From Zobellia nedashkovskayae (GTDB lineage: Bacteria; Bacteroidota; Bacteroidia; Flavobacteriales; Flavobacteriaceae): a stretch of 64,000 nucleotides of DNA. Below, one piece after another: positions 52,021-61,598 of the stretch (its first letter is position 1; every line of letters begins with the position of its first letter). A program made the translations under genes and the position numbers. The notes under the pieces were generated by a model. The model ran no database searches. It saw only the letters and a program-made list of their open reading frames with translations, and was not told the DNA's origin. The stretch is taken from contig NZ_JADDXR010000002.1 in the NCBI RefSeq assembly GCF_015330125.1, forward strand, positions 992,001 to 1,056,000, given 5' to 3'.

Positions 52021-52944
52021 TTAGAAGAATCTAGGTGACAATGCTCTTTTCTTAGCATCAAATAGATTGTATTTGAGAATGATTTCGTGTGAACCGTCAT
52101 TGTAACTTTCCAAGCCCGTTATAGAGTAATCATAAGAGTACCCTAAAAAGAAGCTTTTAGCAATATGAAGACCTGCCAAAGCACTAACGGCATCATTATA
52201 ACGGTATGCCAAGCCCAATACCAAAGTTTCCTTTATCAAGAAATTTCCCGATACGTCTACAGTTATTGGAGCTCCTGCCACATGTTTGGTTAAAACAGCC
52301 GGTTTGAATTTTAAATTATCAGAAAGGTCCATAACATAACCTGCCATTAAATAATACTGACTTTTTCTATTGGTTACCATTTCTTGATCATCACTGTAAA
52401 TTTGGGAATTCAAGAAATTATGGGTAGAGACCCCAACGTACCAATTGCTGCTATGAAAGTATGCTCCGGCGCCAAAAACTGGTCGGATTTTATTCAAGTT
52501 TTCAGCAAATATTGGATCTTGCCCATCTTGGTAAGTTCCTTTGGACCAGTCCACTTTTAGAACATCTATTCCCGCATTAATTCCCAAAGAGAGTTTTGTA
52601 AAATACCCAGTTGGTATCTCATACGAAAAAGTACCATTTACATCTAGGTCATTTGCAGCTCCAATATTATCGTTAACAATGGTAAGTCCTAGACCAACTC
52701 TCTCTCTCAATCTTCCCTGTACGGATAAAGATTGCGTCTCTGGAGCACCATCTATACCCACCCATTGTGAACGATGTAAAACAGTAGCTTCCAGAATACC
52801 TCTAGCCGAATAACCTGAATTCAATACCGCTGTATTATACATGTATTGTGTATACTGTGGAGGTTGTTGCCCATAAGCTGTATTCATATTAAAGGCAAGA
52901 TAGCTGAGCATAACTATCTTTATAGTAGTGCAAAGTAATTTCAT
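52021..52944 (-). CDS. PorP/SprF-family type IX secretion membrane protein
   Basis: The 307-residue outer-membrane beta-barrel protein has a signal peptide to about AYGQ (residue 26). It shows the family segments PPQYTQYMYNTAVLNSGYSA, LHRSQWVGIDGAPETQSLS and FFLGYSYDYSITGLESYNDGSHEI. The family helps secretion or surface attachment of the large CHU_C adhesin encoded upstream; F. johnsoniae SprF does this for SprB. It is flanked by the adhesin and OmpA genes, the classic trio. Confidence 0.92.
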   Translation of the reverse strand: MKLLCTTIKIVMLSYLAFNMNTAYGQQPPQYTQYMYNTAVLNSGYSARGILEATVLHRSQWVGIDGAPETQSLSVQGRLRERVGLGLTIVNDNIGAANDLDVNGTFSYEIPTGYFTKLSLGINAGIDVLKVDWSKGTYQDGQDPIFAENLNKIRPVFGAGAYFHSSNWYVGVSTHNFLNSQIYSDDQEMVTNRKSQYYLMAGYVMDLSDNLKFKPAVLTKHVAGAPITVDVSGNFLIKETLVLGLAYRYNDAVSALAGLHIAKSFFLGYSYDYSITGLESYNDGSHEIILKYNLFDAKKRALSPRFF

Positions 52945-52986
52945 AATTGATAAAGGTTTGGTATGAATAGTTTAAAGCACAATGTG

Positions 52987-55900
52987 TTATCTGGCCAGTT
53001 GTAACCAGCCAACTAGGTTTCTTTCTAATTCCGGTATTTGAATAAAATAATAGTACGTTCCTGATGGCAAATGGTCTCCGTTGTTTAAAACGCTTTTTAC
53101 ATTTGCCGTACCATCCCAAGTATTGCGGTAGTCTGCGGTTTTATAAACGAGGTTGCCATTACGGTTATATATTTCTACAGTATTTGAATAATCTTCAATA
53201 CATTGAACAGTAAAGAAATCATTGAAACCGTCATTATTAGGAGAAAATTCATTGAATACCTTTAGACAGAATTCTTCGCCCAGAACCATTCCACAAGTAG
53301 TTACCTCAACAGCAAGAAACATCATCTTATTTGGGCTACAGGTTGAATCATCTACGTAAGAAACATTAAGATCTGTATTGGTTAACTCCGTCCATGTTAT
53401 GGTCACAAAATCATCTGTAGAAGTACCGCCTTCTGTAATTGTACCACCTACTACGGTCCAAGAGTAATCTTGTTTACCACTATTGGTAACGTAGGTGTAC
53501 GAGCGGTTTTGACAAACTTTTACAGATTCTCCCATTAAGGCAATAGGAGAAGAACCATCATTAAACAAAGTAGTGGTTATCATTAAGCGCTCACTACTTT
53601 CGCAACCATTTTCAACAGCTGCCACATAATAGCTACGTCCATTTTCTATTGCTGAGGAAGGATCAATTGCATCTCCTCCTGAAGCGCTATCGTAGAAGAC
53701 AACATTGGTTTGATCCGTCTGAATATCTGCCACCATTGGCGTATCGCTATCGCAAAAAGTTTGGTCTGTAGAATTTGTAGTTGGTGTTGGAACATCAACA
53801 ACACTAACTTCTATCTGCACTCTTGCCAATATAGATGTAGGTATATCTAAAATTCCTGCAAAATAAACTTGGCCGTCCACCAAAGGTGTCTCAGCTGTTA
53901 ATTGCAACCCATCTGTTAGGGCATCAAATAAAATTATATCTTCTAGACCTACTTGTAAATCTGCTACCGTAGCAAAATCAGAAGCGCAAAATACCGGTTG
54001 TACATCATCTATTAACAAATCAGGAAGGTCTACTAAAATCTCATCAGACACGGTACAAAGGACACCTTGTAGAAAAGCTTCGAGTGTATTATCTAAATCG
54101 GAAACTAAATCTAAAGCATCTACCTCTACGCTAAAAGAGGCATCTGCCGCTACTACACCATCATATAGTTTTCCGTTTACGGCTAAAGATATAGGCTCTC
54201 CTGGAATAACATCACCAGAAACAGTTCCGGTTACATCTACCGTATTGGTACCGTTAAAAATATCTAGCAAACCATCTAGACTAATCATAGGGTTTGAATC
54301 AATAGATATTGTTTTTGCAACGTCTAACACATTTACTTCAACAGATTGTAAATCTCCCGAAGCGTTCTCGCAACCTGCTAAATCATCTTTTACAGATACA
54401 TAATAATTGTAAGGTCCACCTGCTTCGGTAAGTCCGGTTATGGTCATTACACCATTGTCATCTATTTCATAAGTGACATTGCCAGACACCATGCCGTCTG
54501 TAATTTCAGTGGTCTTATTTGCATCTAAATACCATGAAAAAGTACCATCAATAGAACTTGACGGAACAAGCACTACATTGTTTGATGAACAAATAGCATT
54601 CTCATTACCTAAAACAGTAATATCTGCGGCAGTTGGTATAGGTTCTACATTCACTTCAACTTCAGTTCGTGGTGATTCCTGAGCGCATCCTATTTCAGCA
54701 GAAGCTACATAATAGGTAGTATCCGAATTTAAAATTGGCGTAGCAAAAGCATCACCTGAATTTGTAGTTGCTAATAAATTCCCGTTTTCCGCGGCATCAT
54801 ACCATCTTAGCTCAACGTTGTTGGCGTTTTGAACTTCTGCTGTAATAGTAGTACTTGAACCAGCACAGATATTTAAATCATCTGCCGTAGAAGTGATTTC
54901 TGGTGTTGCAGGTGCCCTATAAACATCAAAAATTCTAATATGTTGATCAATACCAACACCTACTAAAGATGATAACTGCACCGTTACTCTATCAACGGGA
55001 GTTGCGGGGTCAAAATCTATAATGACTGTTTCGCCACTTTGTAATATACCTAATAAGTCTGAATCTAATAAATTAGATAAATTCTCCGAAAACACCGGTG
55101 CATCTGCTCCATTTTGACCTATTACTTCTATTGAATTAGTAATATCTAATTGCAATAAAGACGGGTCTATTCCAATCTCTACGTAATAATTATCATTTGT
55201 ATCATCTGCACTATTAAAATAGATAGTCTGCTCAACATCTGCTGCAACATCTATAATTCCAAGACCTAACTTAGAAAAGGTACTTCTATCTCCATCTATG
55301 GCCAAATCTGGGTTTGTTACCCCGGCTCCACCTAGATCCAGTAAGTCTATTGAAATACCATTACCACTATAAGAAGTATAATCAGGTGCACCGCAAGGTG
55401 TATCTCCATCTCCATAAAAAACTCCATAGACATCTAAGTCACGTTCTTGACCTAATCCTATTAATGACCCCATGCTATTCGTTAAGCGTACTCTGTCATA
55501 CGGACTAGATGGAGTTAAGGCAAGAAAGTAATCTCCGTTTTTATCCATAATAACTCGTGCCTCATCAGATGAAAAAGCATTTGCAGCACTAGAGTTGGCC
55601 TGCTGTACTACATTGGTATTATTAAGAGTTTCTACAGAAAATTCCTGATTACCAATTAGCACAACACCAGTAATATCAGAAAGTAAACCGCCTAAGCTGC
55701 CGCCCAATAAACTTGAAAGTATATCCTCTTCAGAATCAACTTTAATATAACTAGTGGTGTTTGCAGGTAAAGTCGTTGGATAAGTAAGTTCCAAATGACC
55801 ATCATAAGCACCAAGACCTAAAGCTAAACCCGAGTTAGCCCGGATGGTTGCATTGGTCGTTAAATCGGAATCAATGGCATTGTTGGATAGGTCTACTTGA

Positions 55901-56016
55901 TCTTCGCTTGAAACGGCATCAGCATATACTTTGTCTTGCGCGTGTGTAAGAGCGCAAAAAAACATTAATAAACATATAAAATTTTGCTTTAGAGTAGTTT
56001 TACGTATCATAGGCAA
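52987..56016 (-). CDS. large secreted adhesin-like protein with type IX C-terminal (CHU_C) domain
   Basis: The 1009-residue protein has a signal peptide ending at THAQ. Two N-terminal beta modules resemble each other (DAVSSEDQVDLSNNAIDSD, later GGAGVTNPDLAIDGDRST). Ig-like domains typical of CHU_C proteins follow (ICAGSSTTITAEV... LRWYDAA). The last 90 residues form the gliding-motility CTD type B: FNEFSPNNDGFNDFFTVQ, VEIYNRNGNLVYKT, SGTYYYFIQ. The CTD directs export through the type IX system. It should be surface-exposed and exported with help from the PorP/SprF protein next door. Confidence 0.9.
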   Translation of the reverse strand: MPMIRKTTLKQNFICLLMFFCALTHAQDKVYADAVSSEDQVDLSNNAIDSDLTTNATIRANSGLALGLGAYDGHLELTYPTTLPANTTSYIKVDSEEDILSSLLGGSLGGLLSDITGVVLIGNQEFSVETLNNTNVVQQANSSAANAFSSDEARVIMDKNGDYFLALTPSSPYDRVRLTNSMGSLIGLGQERDLDVYGVFYGDGDTPCGAPDYTSYSGNGISIDLLDLGGAGVTNPDLAIDGDRSTFSKLGLGIIDVAADVEQTIYFNSADDTNDNYYVEIGIDPSLLQLDITNSIEVIGQNGADAPVFSENLSNLLDSDLLGILQSGETVIIDFDPATPVDRVTVQLSSLVGVGIDQHIRIFDVYRAPATPEITSTADDLNICAGSSTTITAEVQNANNVELRWYDAAENGNLLATTNSGDAFATPILNSDTTYYVASAEIGCAQESPRTEVEVNVEPIPTAADITVLGNENAICSSNNVVLVPSSSIDGTFSWYLDANKTTEITDGMVSGNVTYEIDDNGVMTITGLTEAGGPYNYYVSVKDDLAGCENASGDLQSVEVNVLDVAKTISIDSNPMISLDGLLDIFNGTNTVDVTGTVSGDVIPGEPISLAVNGKLYDGVVAADASFSVEVDALDLVSDLDNTLEAFLQGVLCTVSDEILVDLPDLLIDDVQPVFCASDFATVADLQVGLEDIILFDALTDGLQLTAETPLVDGQVYFAGILDIPTSILARVQIEVSVVDVPTPTTNSTDQTFCDSDTPMVADIQTDQTNVVFYDSASGGDAIDPSSAIENGRSYYVAAVENGCESSERLMITTTLFNDGSSPIALMGESVKVCQNRSYTYVTNSGKQDYSWTVVGGTITEGGTSTDDFVTITWTELTNTDLNVSYVDDSTCSPNKMMFLAVEVTTCGMVLGEEFCLKVFNEFSPNNDGFNDFFTVQCIEDYSNTVEIYNRNGNLVYKTADYRNTWDGTANVKSVLNNGDHLPSGTYYYFIQIPELERNLVGWLQLAR

Positions 56017-56258
56017 ACAATTGTAGGTTAAGTCCTATAAAAAACAGGGTTCGCCTACTATTTATTGTCTATGCTATTATATACCTTCGGTAAAATGTCA
56101 TTTTTTTCGATGAACGGTAATATTCAAAACAAAATACAGTTTTAGACTACATTTAATCGATTAAAATATTACAATAGCATATGATTTAGATTTACACTCG
56201 CATTCCTGCTATTAATTCTATATAGATGCAGTAGCATATAGAGACTATAAAAAAAATA
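56017..56258. other. noncoding gap upstream of the adhesin gene
   Basis: This AT-rich region should hold the promoter of the CHU_C-PorP-OmpA operon. I see no exact TAnnTTTG match and no other gene. Confidence 0.35.
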
Positions 56259-56286
56259 ACCTCCTACTTCATACGAAATAGGAGGT
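56259..56286 (-). terminator. rho-independent terminator of the CAP-domain gene
   Basis: On the - strand ACCTCCTA and TAGGAGGT form an 8-bp stem followed by a long T-run (56258-56250). It lies 44 bases after the stop of the CAP gene. Confidence 0.88.
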
Positions 56287-56329
56287 CAGAATTTTGTAAT
56301 TAACTAAGAACTAATTCAGTACTATTATC

Positions 56330-56824
56330 TTATTGGAAAAATAATTGAGTAAAGTAAAGAACACCGTTCTCATCTGCAGTAACACTAACCGCTGTATATT
56401 TAAAGTTACCTTCCATTACTTTCTTGTGCGTTGGGCTATTTTTCCAAGCTTCAAGAATATCATCAGCATTTGTATAATCCATACCTAAGTTTTCAGAAAC
56501 GAAATCGGCATTTGCTTCCTCAGATAATTTAGAAGCTCTTTTATCAAAATTATCATGGCTGATAATACCTTCAGAAATCATATACTCGTTATGAGAATTT
56601 GCATAACCGTAAGCAACACCACTAAACTCTACTGCATTAAGACCAACTGAAACTCTATAATCATTTACAACATCTATAACGTCTTGTTCTATAGCAGAAA
56701 TCGTTACTTCTTCATTTGTAGTTGCAACAGCCTTGTACAAATCATCTTCTTCAGTAGTAGAAGTTGAACACGAAGTCATTAAAGTTGCAAGTGCAATAAG
56801 AATTAAAATGTTGAATCGTACCAT
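56330..56824 (-). CDS. CAP-domain (SCP-like) lipoprotein
   Basis: The 164-residue protein has a lipoprotein signal with lipobox LMTSC (Cys19). The CAP domain follows: VIDVVNDYRVSVGLNAVEFSG, SHNEYMISEGIISHDNFDKRA, ENLGMDYTNADDILEAWKNSPTHKKVMEG. The conserved His (SHDNF and PTHKK) and Glu (SENLG) of the CAP cavity are present. Bacterial CAP lipoproteins are secreted or surface-bound and of unknown action. Single gene. Confidence 0.88.
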   Translation of the reverse strand: MVRFNILILIALATLMTSCSTSTTEEDDLYKAVATTNEEVTISAIEQDVIDVVNDYRVSVGLNAVEFSGVAYGYANSHNEYMISEGIISHDNFDKRASKLSEEANADFVSENLGMDYTNADDILEAWKNSPTHKKVMEGNFKYTAVSVTADENGVLYFTQLFFQ

Positions 56825-57195
56825 AGTTGAAATCTGTTTTTTGTAATTCGTTTCCTCTATTTATGAACGGTACATTGTAGGGTGCCTGAGGAAATTCTAT
56901 TAAACGGTAAGTTTTACTCGTTAAAGTGTAAAAAACTGTAAGTCAATAAGATAAAACCTAAAATAATCGATTTTACATCGGATAAATGATGTACTCTACC
57001 GATGATTTTACACTTAAACGGGGAAAGAAATGCGTTAGGCGATGGCACTAAAACCTGAGTATCGGTAAGGCACAACTAATAGCAGATGAAAGACACTTTT
57101 TTTGAAAATCGCATGTTTTTATCCTGTAAGAAGACAATCTTCATTGAATTGATAAAACTGGCCTAATATTTATAAAAAATATCTTCTCTGGAATG
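56825..57195. other. noncoding gap
   Basis: This stretch holds no convincing ORF. It includes two similar GATTTTACA segments near 56970 and 57000 and otherwise AT-rich sequence that may serve as promoter for the CAP gene. Confidence 0.3.
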
Positions 57196-57200
57196 CAAAA

Positions 57201-57238
57201 TGCGATTGCCATCTACTTATCAGTAGCGACAATCGCAT
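57201..57238 (-). terminator. rho-independent terminator of the rimK-like gene
   Basis: TGCGATTG (57201-57208) pairs with CAATCGCA (57230-57237). On the - strand it is followed by TTTTGCATT. It closes the polyamine/RimK transcript. Confidence 0.75.
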
Positions 57239-57281
57239 TATACTTTACTATTGGATTAACCTTTGTACCTATATAATAGGA

Positions 57282-58676
57282 TTAGATACTAAATCTCAAC
57301 TTTTTCTCAATAGCCACAATCATTTCGTTAGCTATATCTTTACCTGTAGCATTTTCAATTCCCTCAAGACCCGGTGAAGAGTTTACCTCTAACAATAACG
57401 GTCCTTTGTTTGAACGAATAATATCTACACCAGCTACTGCAAGGTTAAGGACCTTTGCAGCTTTCTGTGCCAGTTTACGCTCTTCCGAGGTAATCTTAAT
57501 TATAGAAGCCTTACCACCTTGGTGAATGTTAGCCCTAAACTCACCCTTTTCTGCCTGACGTTGCATTGATGCCACCACTTTTCCGTTTACTACGAAACAG
57601 CGAATATCCTGCCCATTGGCTTCTTTAATGAACTCTTGCACCAAAATGTTAGTATTCACACTTTTGAACGCATTAATTACACTCTCCGCAGCCTTATTCG
57701 TTTCTGCTAGCACCACTCCTTTACCTTGGGTGCTTTCCAACAATTTAATAATAAGTGGAGCACCGTTTACCATTTTAATAAGGTCTTTGGTATCCATTGG
57801 AGATTTTGCAAAACCTGTAATTGGTATATGTATGTCATTCTTAGAGAACAACTGCGATGCAAAAAGTTTGTCTCTAGACTGTGTAATAGCTTCAGCGGTA
57901 TTTTGGCAATACACCCCAAGATTATCAAACTGTCTGATCAAAGCACAACCATAGAACGTAACCGATGGTTTAATTCTAGGAATAACTGCATCAAAAGCAT
58001 TTAGAATATTTCCCCCTCTGTACCGTATTTCAGGTGAGTGGGCATCTAACTTCATATATGCATGTTCTACGTTAAGAAAAACAATTTCGTGTCCGCGAGC
58101 TTCAGCCGCTTCTATAATACGTTTATTACTATATAGGTTAGGGTTACTAGCAAGTAATGCTATTTTAAGACCCGACTTTTCCTTAAAATAAGGAGCATAC
58201 ATTTTGTTTACAGCCTCATCATCAAAATCTTGAATTTGATAGTTTAATGCCGGGTTTACAATATACCGTTCATTAATAGCCTCTCTACCTAACAGCATAC
58301 GAAACTCCATAGTATCGCGGTTTGCCAAGGTAAGTTCTACTTCAAAAGTATCTTCTCCTATACTAACAGGCGTACGTACCACCAAACGTTCTTCAGAAAT
58401 ACCAGAAGAACTTTTTACCATTCTACGGTCTACTAATCTAGCTTGGCAAGGTATAGCTATACTCCTATTCTCTTGTAAAGGGCTCACCTCAAACTTTACC
58501 CATTCTTGGGTGCCCTTCATAATAATTTTAATATTGGTTGCTTGTATAGAGGATGTTTTAGCTCCTGAATCTACCCTTGCCTTTATGGCTGGAATACCCA
58601 GGTTCTCAAACACACACCATTCTTCACTACCTATAATCTTTAAGTCTGTCAAACTATACTTTTTTTCTAAGTTCAA
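57282..58676 (-). CDS. RimB-RimK fusion: ATP-dependent zinc protease domain plus alpha-L-glutamate ligase
   Basis: The 464-residue protein has two domains. Residues 1 to about 145 are a retropepsin-like domain (PF05618, RimB type) with the DSGAKTSSI motif holding Asp36. Residues about 170-464 are a RimK-type ATP-grasp ligase: [19 protein letters not shown], the ATP-binding loop [15 protein letters not shown], and the metal site [15 protein letters not shown]. RimK adds glutamates to ribosomal protein S6 or other acceptors, while RimB trims them. Having both in one chain suggests a self-balancing modification enzyme; the target is unknown. It overlaps the GNAT-nitrilase gene by 23 bases. Confidence 0.88.
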   Translation of the reverse strand: MNLEKKYSLTDLKIIGSEEWCVFENLGIPAIKARVDSGAKTSSIQATNIKIIMKGTQEWVKFEVSPLQENRSIAIPCQARLVDRRMVKSSSGISEERLVVRTPVSIGEDTFEVELTLANRDTMEFRMLLGREAINERYIVNPALNYQIQDFDDEAVNKMYAPYFKEKSGLKIALLASNPNLYSNKRIIEAAEARGHEIVFLNVEHAYMKLDAHSPEIRYRGGNILNAFDAVIPRIKPSVTFYGCALIRQFDNLGVYCQNTAEAITQSRDKLFASQLFSKNDIHIPITGFAKSPMDTKDLIKMVNGAPLIIKLLESTQGKGVVLAETNKAAESVINAFKSVNTNILVQEFIKEANGQDIRCFVVNGKVVASMQRQAEKGEFRANIHQGGKASIIKITSEERKLAQKAAKVLNLAVAGVDIIRSNKGPLLLEVNSSPGLEGIENATGKDIANEMIVAIEKKLRFSI

Positions 58677-60183
58677 ATATATCTTTTCTTCTATCTTTTA
58701 AATTGCGTACTGCCCCAAATTGATTGAGTTCTCGCAATAAATCGATATCTACATCAGCAATTAAAATCATCTCCGTATTTGGTGTGGCTTCTGCCTTTAT
58801 ACCATTTGTTGGAAATGAAAAATCGCAAGGTGTAAATACCATGGATTGAGCAAACTGTATGTCCATGTTCTGAACATTTGGCAAGTTGCCTACACTACCT
58901 GCGATAGCCACATAGCATTCATTTTCAATTGCTCTTGCCTGAGCGCAATGTCGTACTCTTGAGTACCCGTTTTGCGTATCGGTCAAGAAAGGAACGAATA
59001 ATATGTCCATTCCTTCATCTGCCAATAAACGGCTTAACTCTGGAAATTCCGAATCGTAACATATTAAAATTCCGATTTTACCACAATCCGTATCAAAAGC
59101 CTTTAATTGATTCCCGCCTTGCATACCCCAAACTTTAGCTTCGTCTGGTGTTACATGCAGCTTTTCATAACGTTCCATACTACCATCTCTTCTACACAAA
59201 TAACCAACGTTGTATAGACGTCCATCAATCATTTCGGGCATACTCCCGGTAATGATATTGATGTTGTACGAAATAGAAAATTCCGAAAATTTCTGTACAA
59301 TAGCATCCGTATGTTTAGCTAACTCACGAATAGCATCTGGCGTAGACAAATGATTGTCCTTTGCCATTAAAGGTGCATTAAAAAACTCCGGAAACAATGC
59401 AAAATCTGACCGATAACCAGATACGGCATCAATAAAATACTCAGCCTGTTGCAACAATTCTTCCAAATCCTTATACGGACGCATCTGCCATTGTATAAGT
59501 CCTAAACGTATAACCGTCTTTTTAGCCGAAGCTTTTTTAGATGGTTTTTGGTAGTAAATATTATCCCATTCCATTAAGATAGCAAAGTCACTAGAAGCTT
59601 TATCACCTTCCAAATAACCCTTCATAACCTTGGCAGGGTGAAAATCGTTGCTAATCTGAAAGTTTAATACAGGATCGGCAATCTCTTTTCTACGCACTTT
59701 GGCTATATACTCTTTTGGAGTAAGCTCATCCATATATTTATGGAAATTGGGCATTCTACCTCCAAAAGCAATACTCTTAAGGTTTAGCTTTTCACACAAT
59801 TCCTTTCGGTAATCGTACAAACGCCTTCCTAATCTAAGACCACGGAACTGAGGCTTTATAAAAACCTCAACACCATAAAGCACATCTCCTTCATCATTAT
59901 GCGTGGAAAAAGAATAGTTACCTGTAATCTGCTCATAGGTATGCTCATCATCAAAACTATCATAGTCTACGATAATGGACAGGGCCACACCGGCTAACTG
60001 TCCATTGATCTTAATAACTACCTGACCCTCTGGAAATTTATCGATTAGCGATTTTATATGCTCCTCTTTCCAATACGATCCGGGCATATTAGTATATGCA
60101 GAAATCATGGCGCTTTTAAGCTCTTGATAATCATCAAGGTCTAAAAACTTTAATTCTATATTTTCTATTTCTTCTATTTTCAT
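58654..60183 (-). CDS. bifunctional GNAT acetyltransferase / carbon-nitrogen hydrolase
   Basis: The 509-residue protein has an N-terminal GNAT domain (about residues 1-200; [24 protein letters not shown] is the acetyl-CoA binding helix). The C-terminal nitrilase domain (about 225-500) has the Glu-Lys-Cys triad in [22 protein letters not shown] and [12 protein letters not shown]. The nitrilase hydrolyses an amide; related enzymes include N-carbamoylputrescine amidase, fitting the polyamine genes upstream, but the actual substrate is not certain because agmatinase already makes putrescine. It lies 114 bases after the acidic-tail gene. Confidence 0.88.
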   Translation of the reverse strand: MKIEEIENIELKFLDLDDYQELKSAMISAYTNMPGSYWKEEHIKSLIDKFPEGQVVIKINGQLAGVALSIIVDYDSFDDEHTYEQITGNYSFSTHNDEGDVLYGVEVFIKPQFRGLRLGRRLYDYRKELCEKLNLKSIAFGGRMPNFHKYMDELTPKEYIAKVRRKEIADPVLNFQISNDFHPAKVMKGYLEGDKASSDFAILMEWDNIYYQKPSKKASAKKTVIRLGLIQWQMRPYKDLEELLQQAEYFIDAVSGYRSDFALFPEFFNAPLMAKDNHLSTPDAIRELAKHTDAIVQKFSEFSISYNINIITGSMPEMIDGRLYNVGYLCRRDGSMERYEKLHVTPDEAKVWGMQGGNQLKAFDTDCGKIGILICYDSEFPELSRLLADEGMDILFVPFLTDTQNGYSRVRHCAQARAIENECYVAIAGSVGNLPNVQNMDIQFAQSMVFTPCDFSFPTNGIKAEATPNTEMILIADVDIDLLRELNQFGAVRNLKDRRKDIFELRKKV

Positions 60184-60297
60184 TGAATGGACCTTAAATA
60201 ATTAGTATCTCTATCAACAAAACCTTGGAATAGAACAAGGGATTTCTTAGCCTGAATACCAAGCACAGAAAGGTTCATTACAAACCTGATAACAATA

Positions 60298-60627
60298 TTA
60301 TTCATCGTCATCTTGAGCCATATCTTCTGGGTCTGGCTCGCCCACTGCTTCTGGATCATCATCTTCAAAATCTTCATAATCGTCTTCATCATAATTCTCC
60401 ATGGTATACTCAAGCTTTGCACTGATCTTTACCAAATATTTGGTGTCTTCGGTCAATACTTCAACTGCTTCAATACGTTCGCCACTGGCGTTTCTGAAAG
60501 AAATGATATTTCTATCATCATACCCATCTGGGTAAGCTGCTACCAAAAGTTTTAATACTTCTGGCGTTAATTTTTTAAAGTCTACTATGACGCGCTTTAA
60601 ATTTGAGGTGTCTCGTTTATTGCTCAT
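60298..60627 (-). CDS. small protein with strongly acidic C-terminal tail, conserved in flavobacterial polyamine operons
   Basis: The 109-residue protein has an N-terminal half of mixed character (NLKRVIVDFKKLTPEVLKLL, AAYPDGYDDRNIISFRNASGE) and a last part of about 37 residues that is mostly Asp and Glu. The start overlaps the deoxyhypusine-synthase-like stop (four bases). Its binding partner is unknown; the acidic tail could bind polyamines or basic proteins, which is only a suggestion. No named domain was recognised. Confidence 0.72.
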   Translation of the reverse strand: MSNKRDTSNLKRVIVDFKKLTPEVLKLLVAAYPDGYDDRNIISFRNASGERIEAVEVLTEDTKYLVKISAKLEYTMENYDEDDYEDFEDDDPEAVGEPDPEDMAQDDDE

Positions 60628-61598
60628 AAGTCAAGAAGATATGCAAATATTAATGGTGCAACAATAGTTGCATCGCTTTCAATAATAAACTTAGGAGTAT
60701 CAATATCTAGTTTACCCCAAGTAATTTTTTCGTTTGGTACCGCACCTGAGTACGAACCATAACTTGTAGTTGAATCACTGATCTGGCAGAAATAGCTCCA
60801 GAAAGGTGTATCGGTTCTTTCCATATCTTGGTAAAGCATTGGCACTACACAGATAGGAAAATCTCCTGCTATACCACCACCAATTTGAAAGAAACCAATT
60901 CCGTTCTCAGAATTATCTGTGTACCAATCTGCTAAAAAGGTCATATACTCAATACCAGATTTAACGGTACTAGCTTTCAACTCACCTTTTAACACGTATG
61001 AAGCAAAAATATTACCCATAGTACTGTCTTCCCAACCTGGGCAAACAATAGGAAGGTTTTTTTCCGCGGCAGCGTACATCCAAGAGTCTTTTAAATCAAT
61101 CTCATAATGCTCTTCAAGAACACCGGAAAGCAACATCTTGTACATATACTCATGCGGCAAATAACGCTCGCCTTTTGCCTCGGCATCTTTCCATATTTTA
61201 ACTATATGCTCTTGCAACCTTCTAAAAGCTTCCTCCTCAGGAATACAAGTATCCGTCACACGGTTAAGTCCCTTTTCAAGTAAAGCCCACTCATCCTTAG
61301 GAGTTAAATCACGGTAGTTAGGTACACGTTTGTAATGTGAATGTGCTACCAAGTTCATGATATCTTCCTCAAGGTTGGCACCAGTACATGATATAATTTG
61401 CACCTTATCCTGGCGAATCATTTCGGCAAAAATCTTACCTAATTCAGCCGTACTCATGGCACCAGCTAACGAAACAAGCATTTTAGAACCTTTGTTCAAT
61501 TGTGCTTCGTAGCCTTTTGCGGCATCCACCAAAGCAGCTGCATTAAAGTGCAAGTAGTACTTTTCTATAAATTCTGAAATTGCTCCTTTAGTCTTCAT
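60624..61598 (-). CDS. deoxyhypusine synthase-family protein (likely homospermidine/polyamine synthase)
   Basis: The protein has about 324 residues. The family fold is clear: LVSLAGAMSTAELGKIFAEMIRQ, ISCTGANLEEDIMN, FFQIGGGIAGDFPICV and the active-site Lys in ITWGKLDID (Lys296 from this start). Bacteria have no eIF5A, so this enzyme should act on a small polyamine rather than on a protein, as known for DHS-like homospermidine synthases. It follows agmatinase with a short overlap, and putrescine from that enzyme is its likely substrate. Alternative starts lie at 61601 and 61607. Confidence 0.88.
   Translation of the reverse strand: MKTKGAISEFIEKYYLHFNAAALVDAAKGYEAQLNKGSKMLVSLAGAMSTAELGKIFAEMIRQDKVQIISCTGANLEEDIMNLVAHSHYKRVPNYRDLTPKDEWALLEKGLNRVTDTCIPEEEAFRRLQEHIVKIWKDAEAKGERYLPHEYMYKMLLSGVLEEHYEIDLKDSWMYAAAEKNLPIVCPGWEDSTMGNIFASYVLKGELKASTVKSGIEYMTFLADWYTDNSENGIGFFQIGGGIAGDFPICVVPMLYQDMERTDTPFWSYFCQISDSTTSYGSYSGAVPNEKITWGKLDIDTPKFIIESDATIVAPLIFAYLLDL

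Noticed and set aside
52541..54682. + strand open frames opposite the PorP and CHU_C genes
   Set aside because: These genes have well-defined domains on the - strand; the opposite frames are by-products of their codon use.
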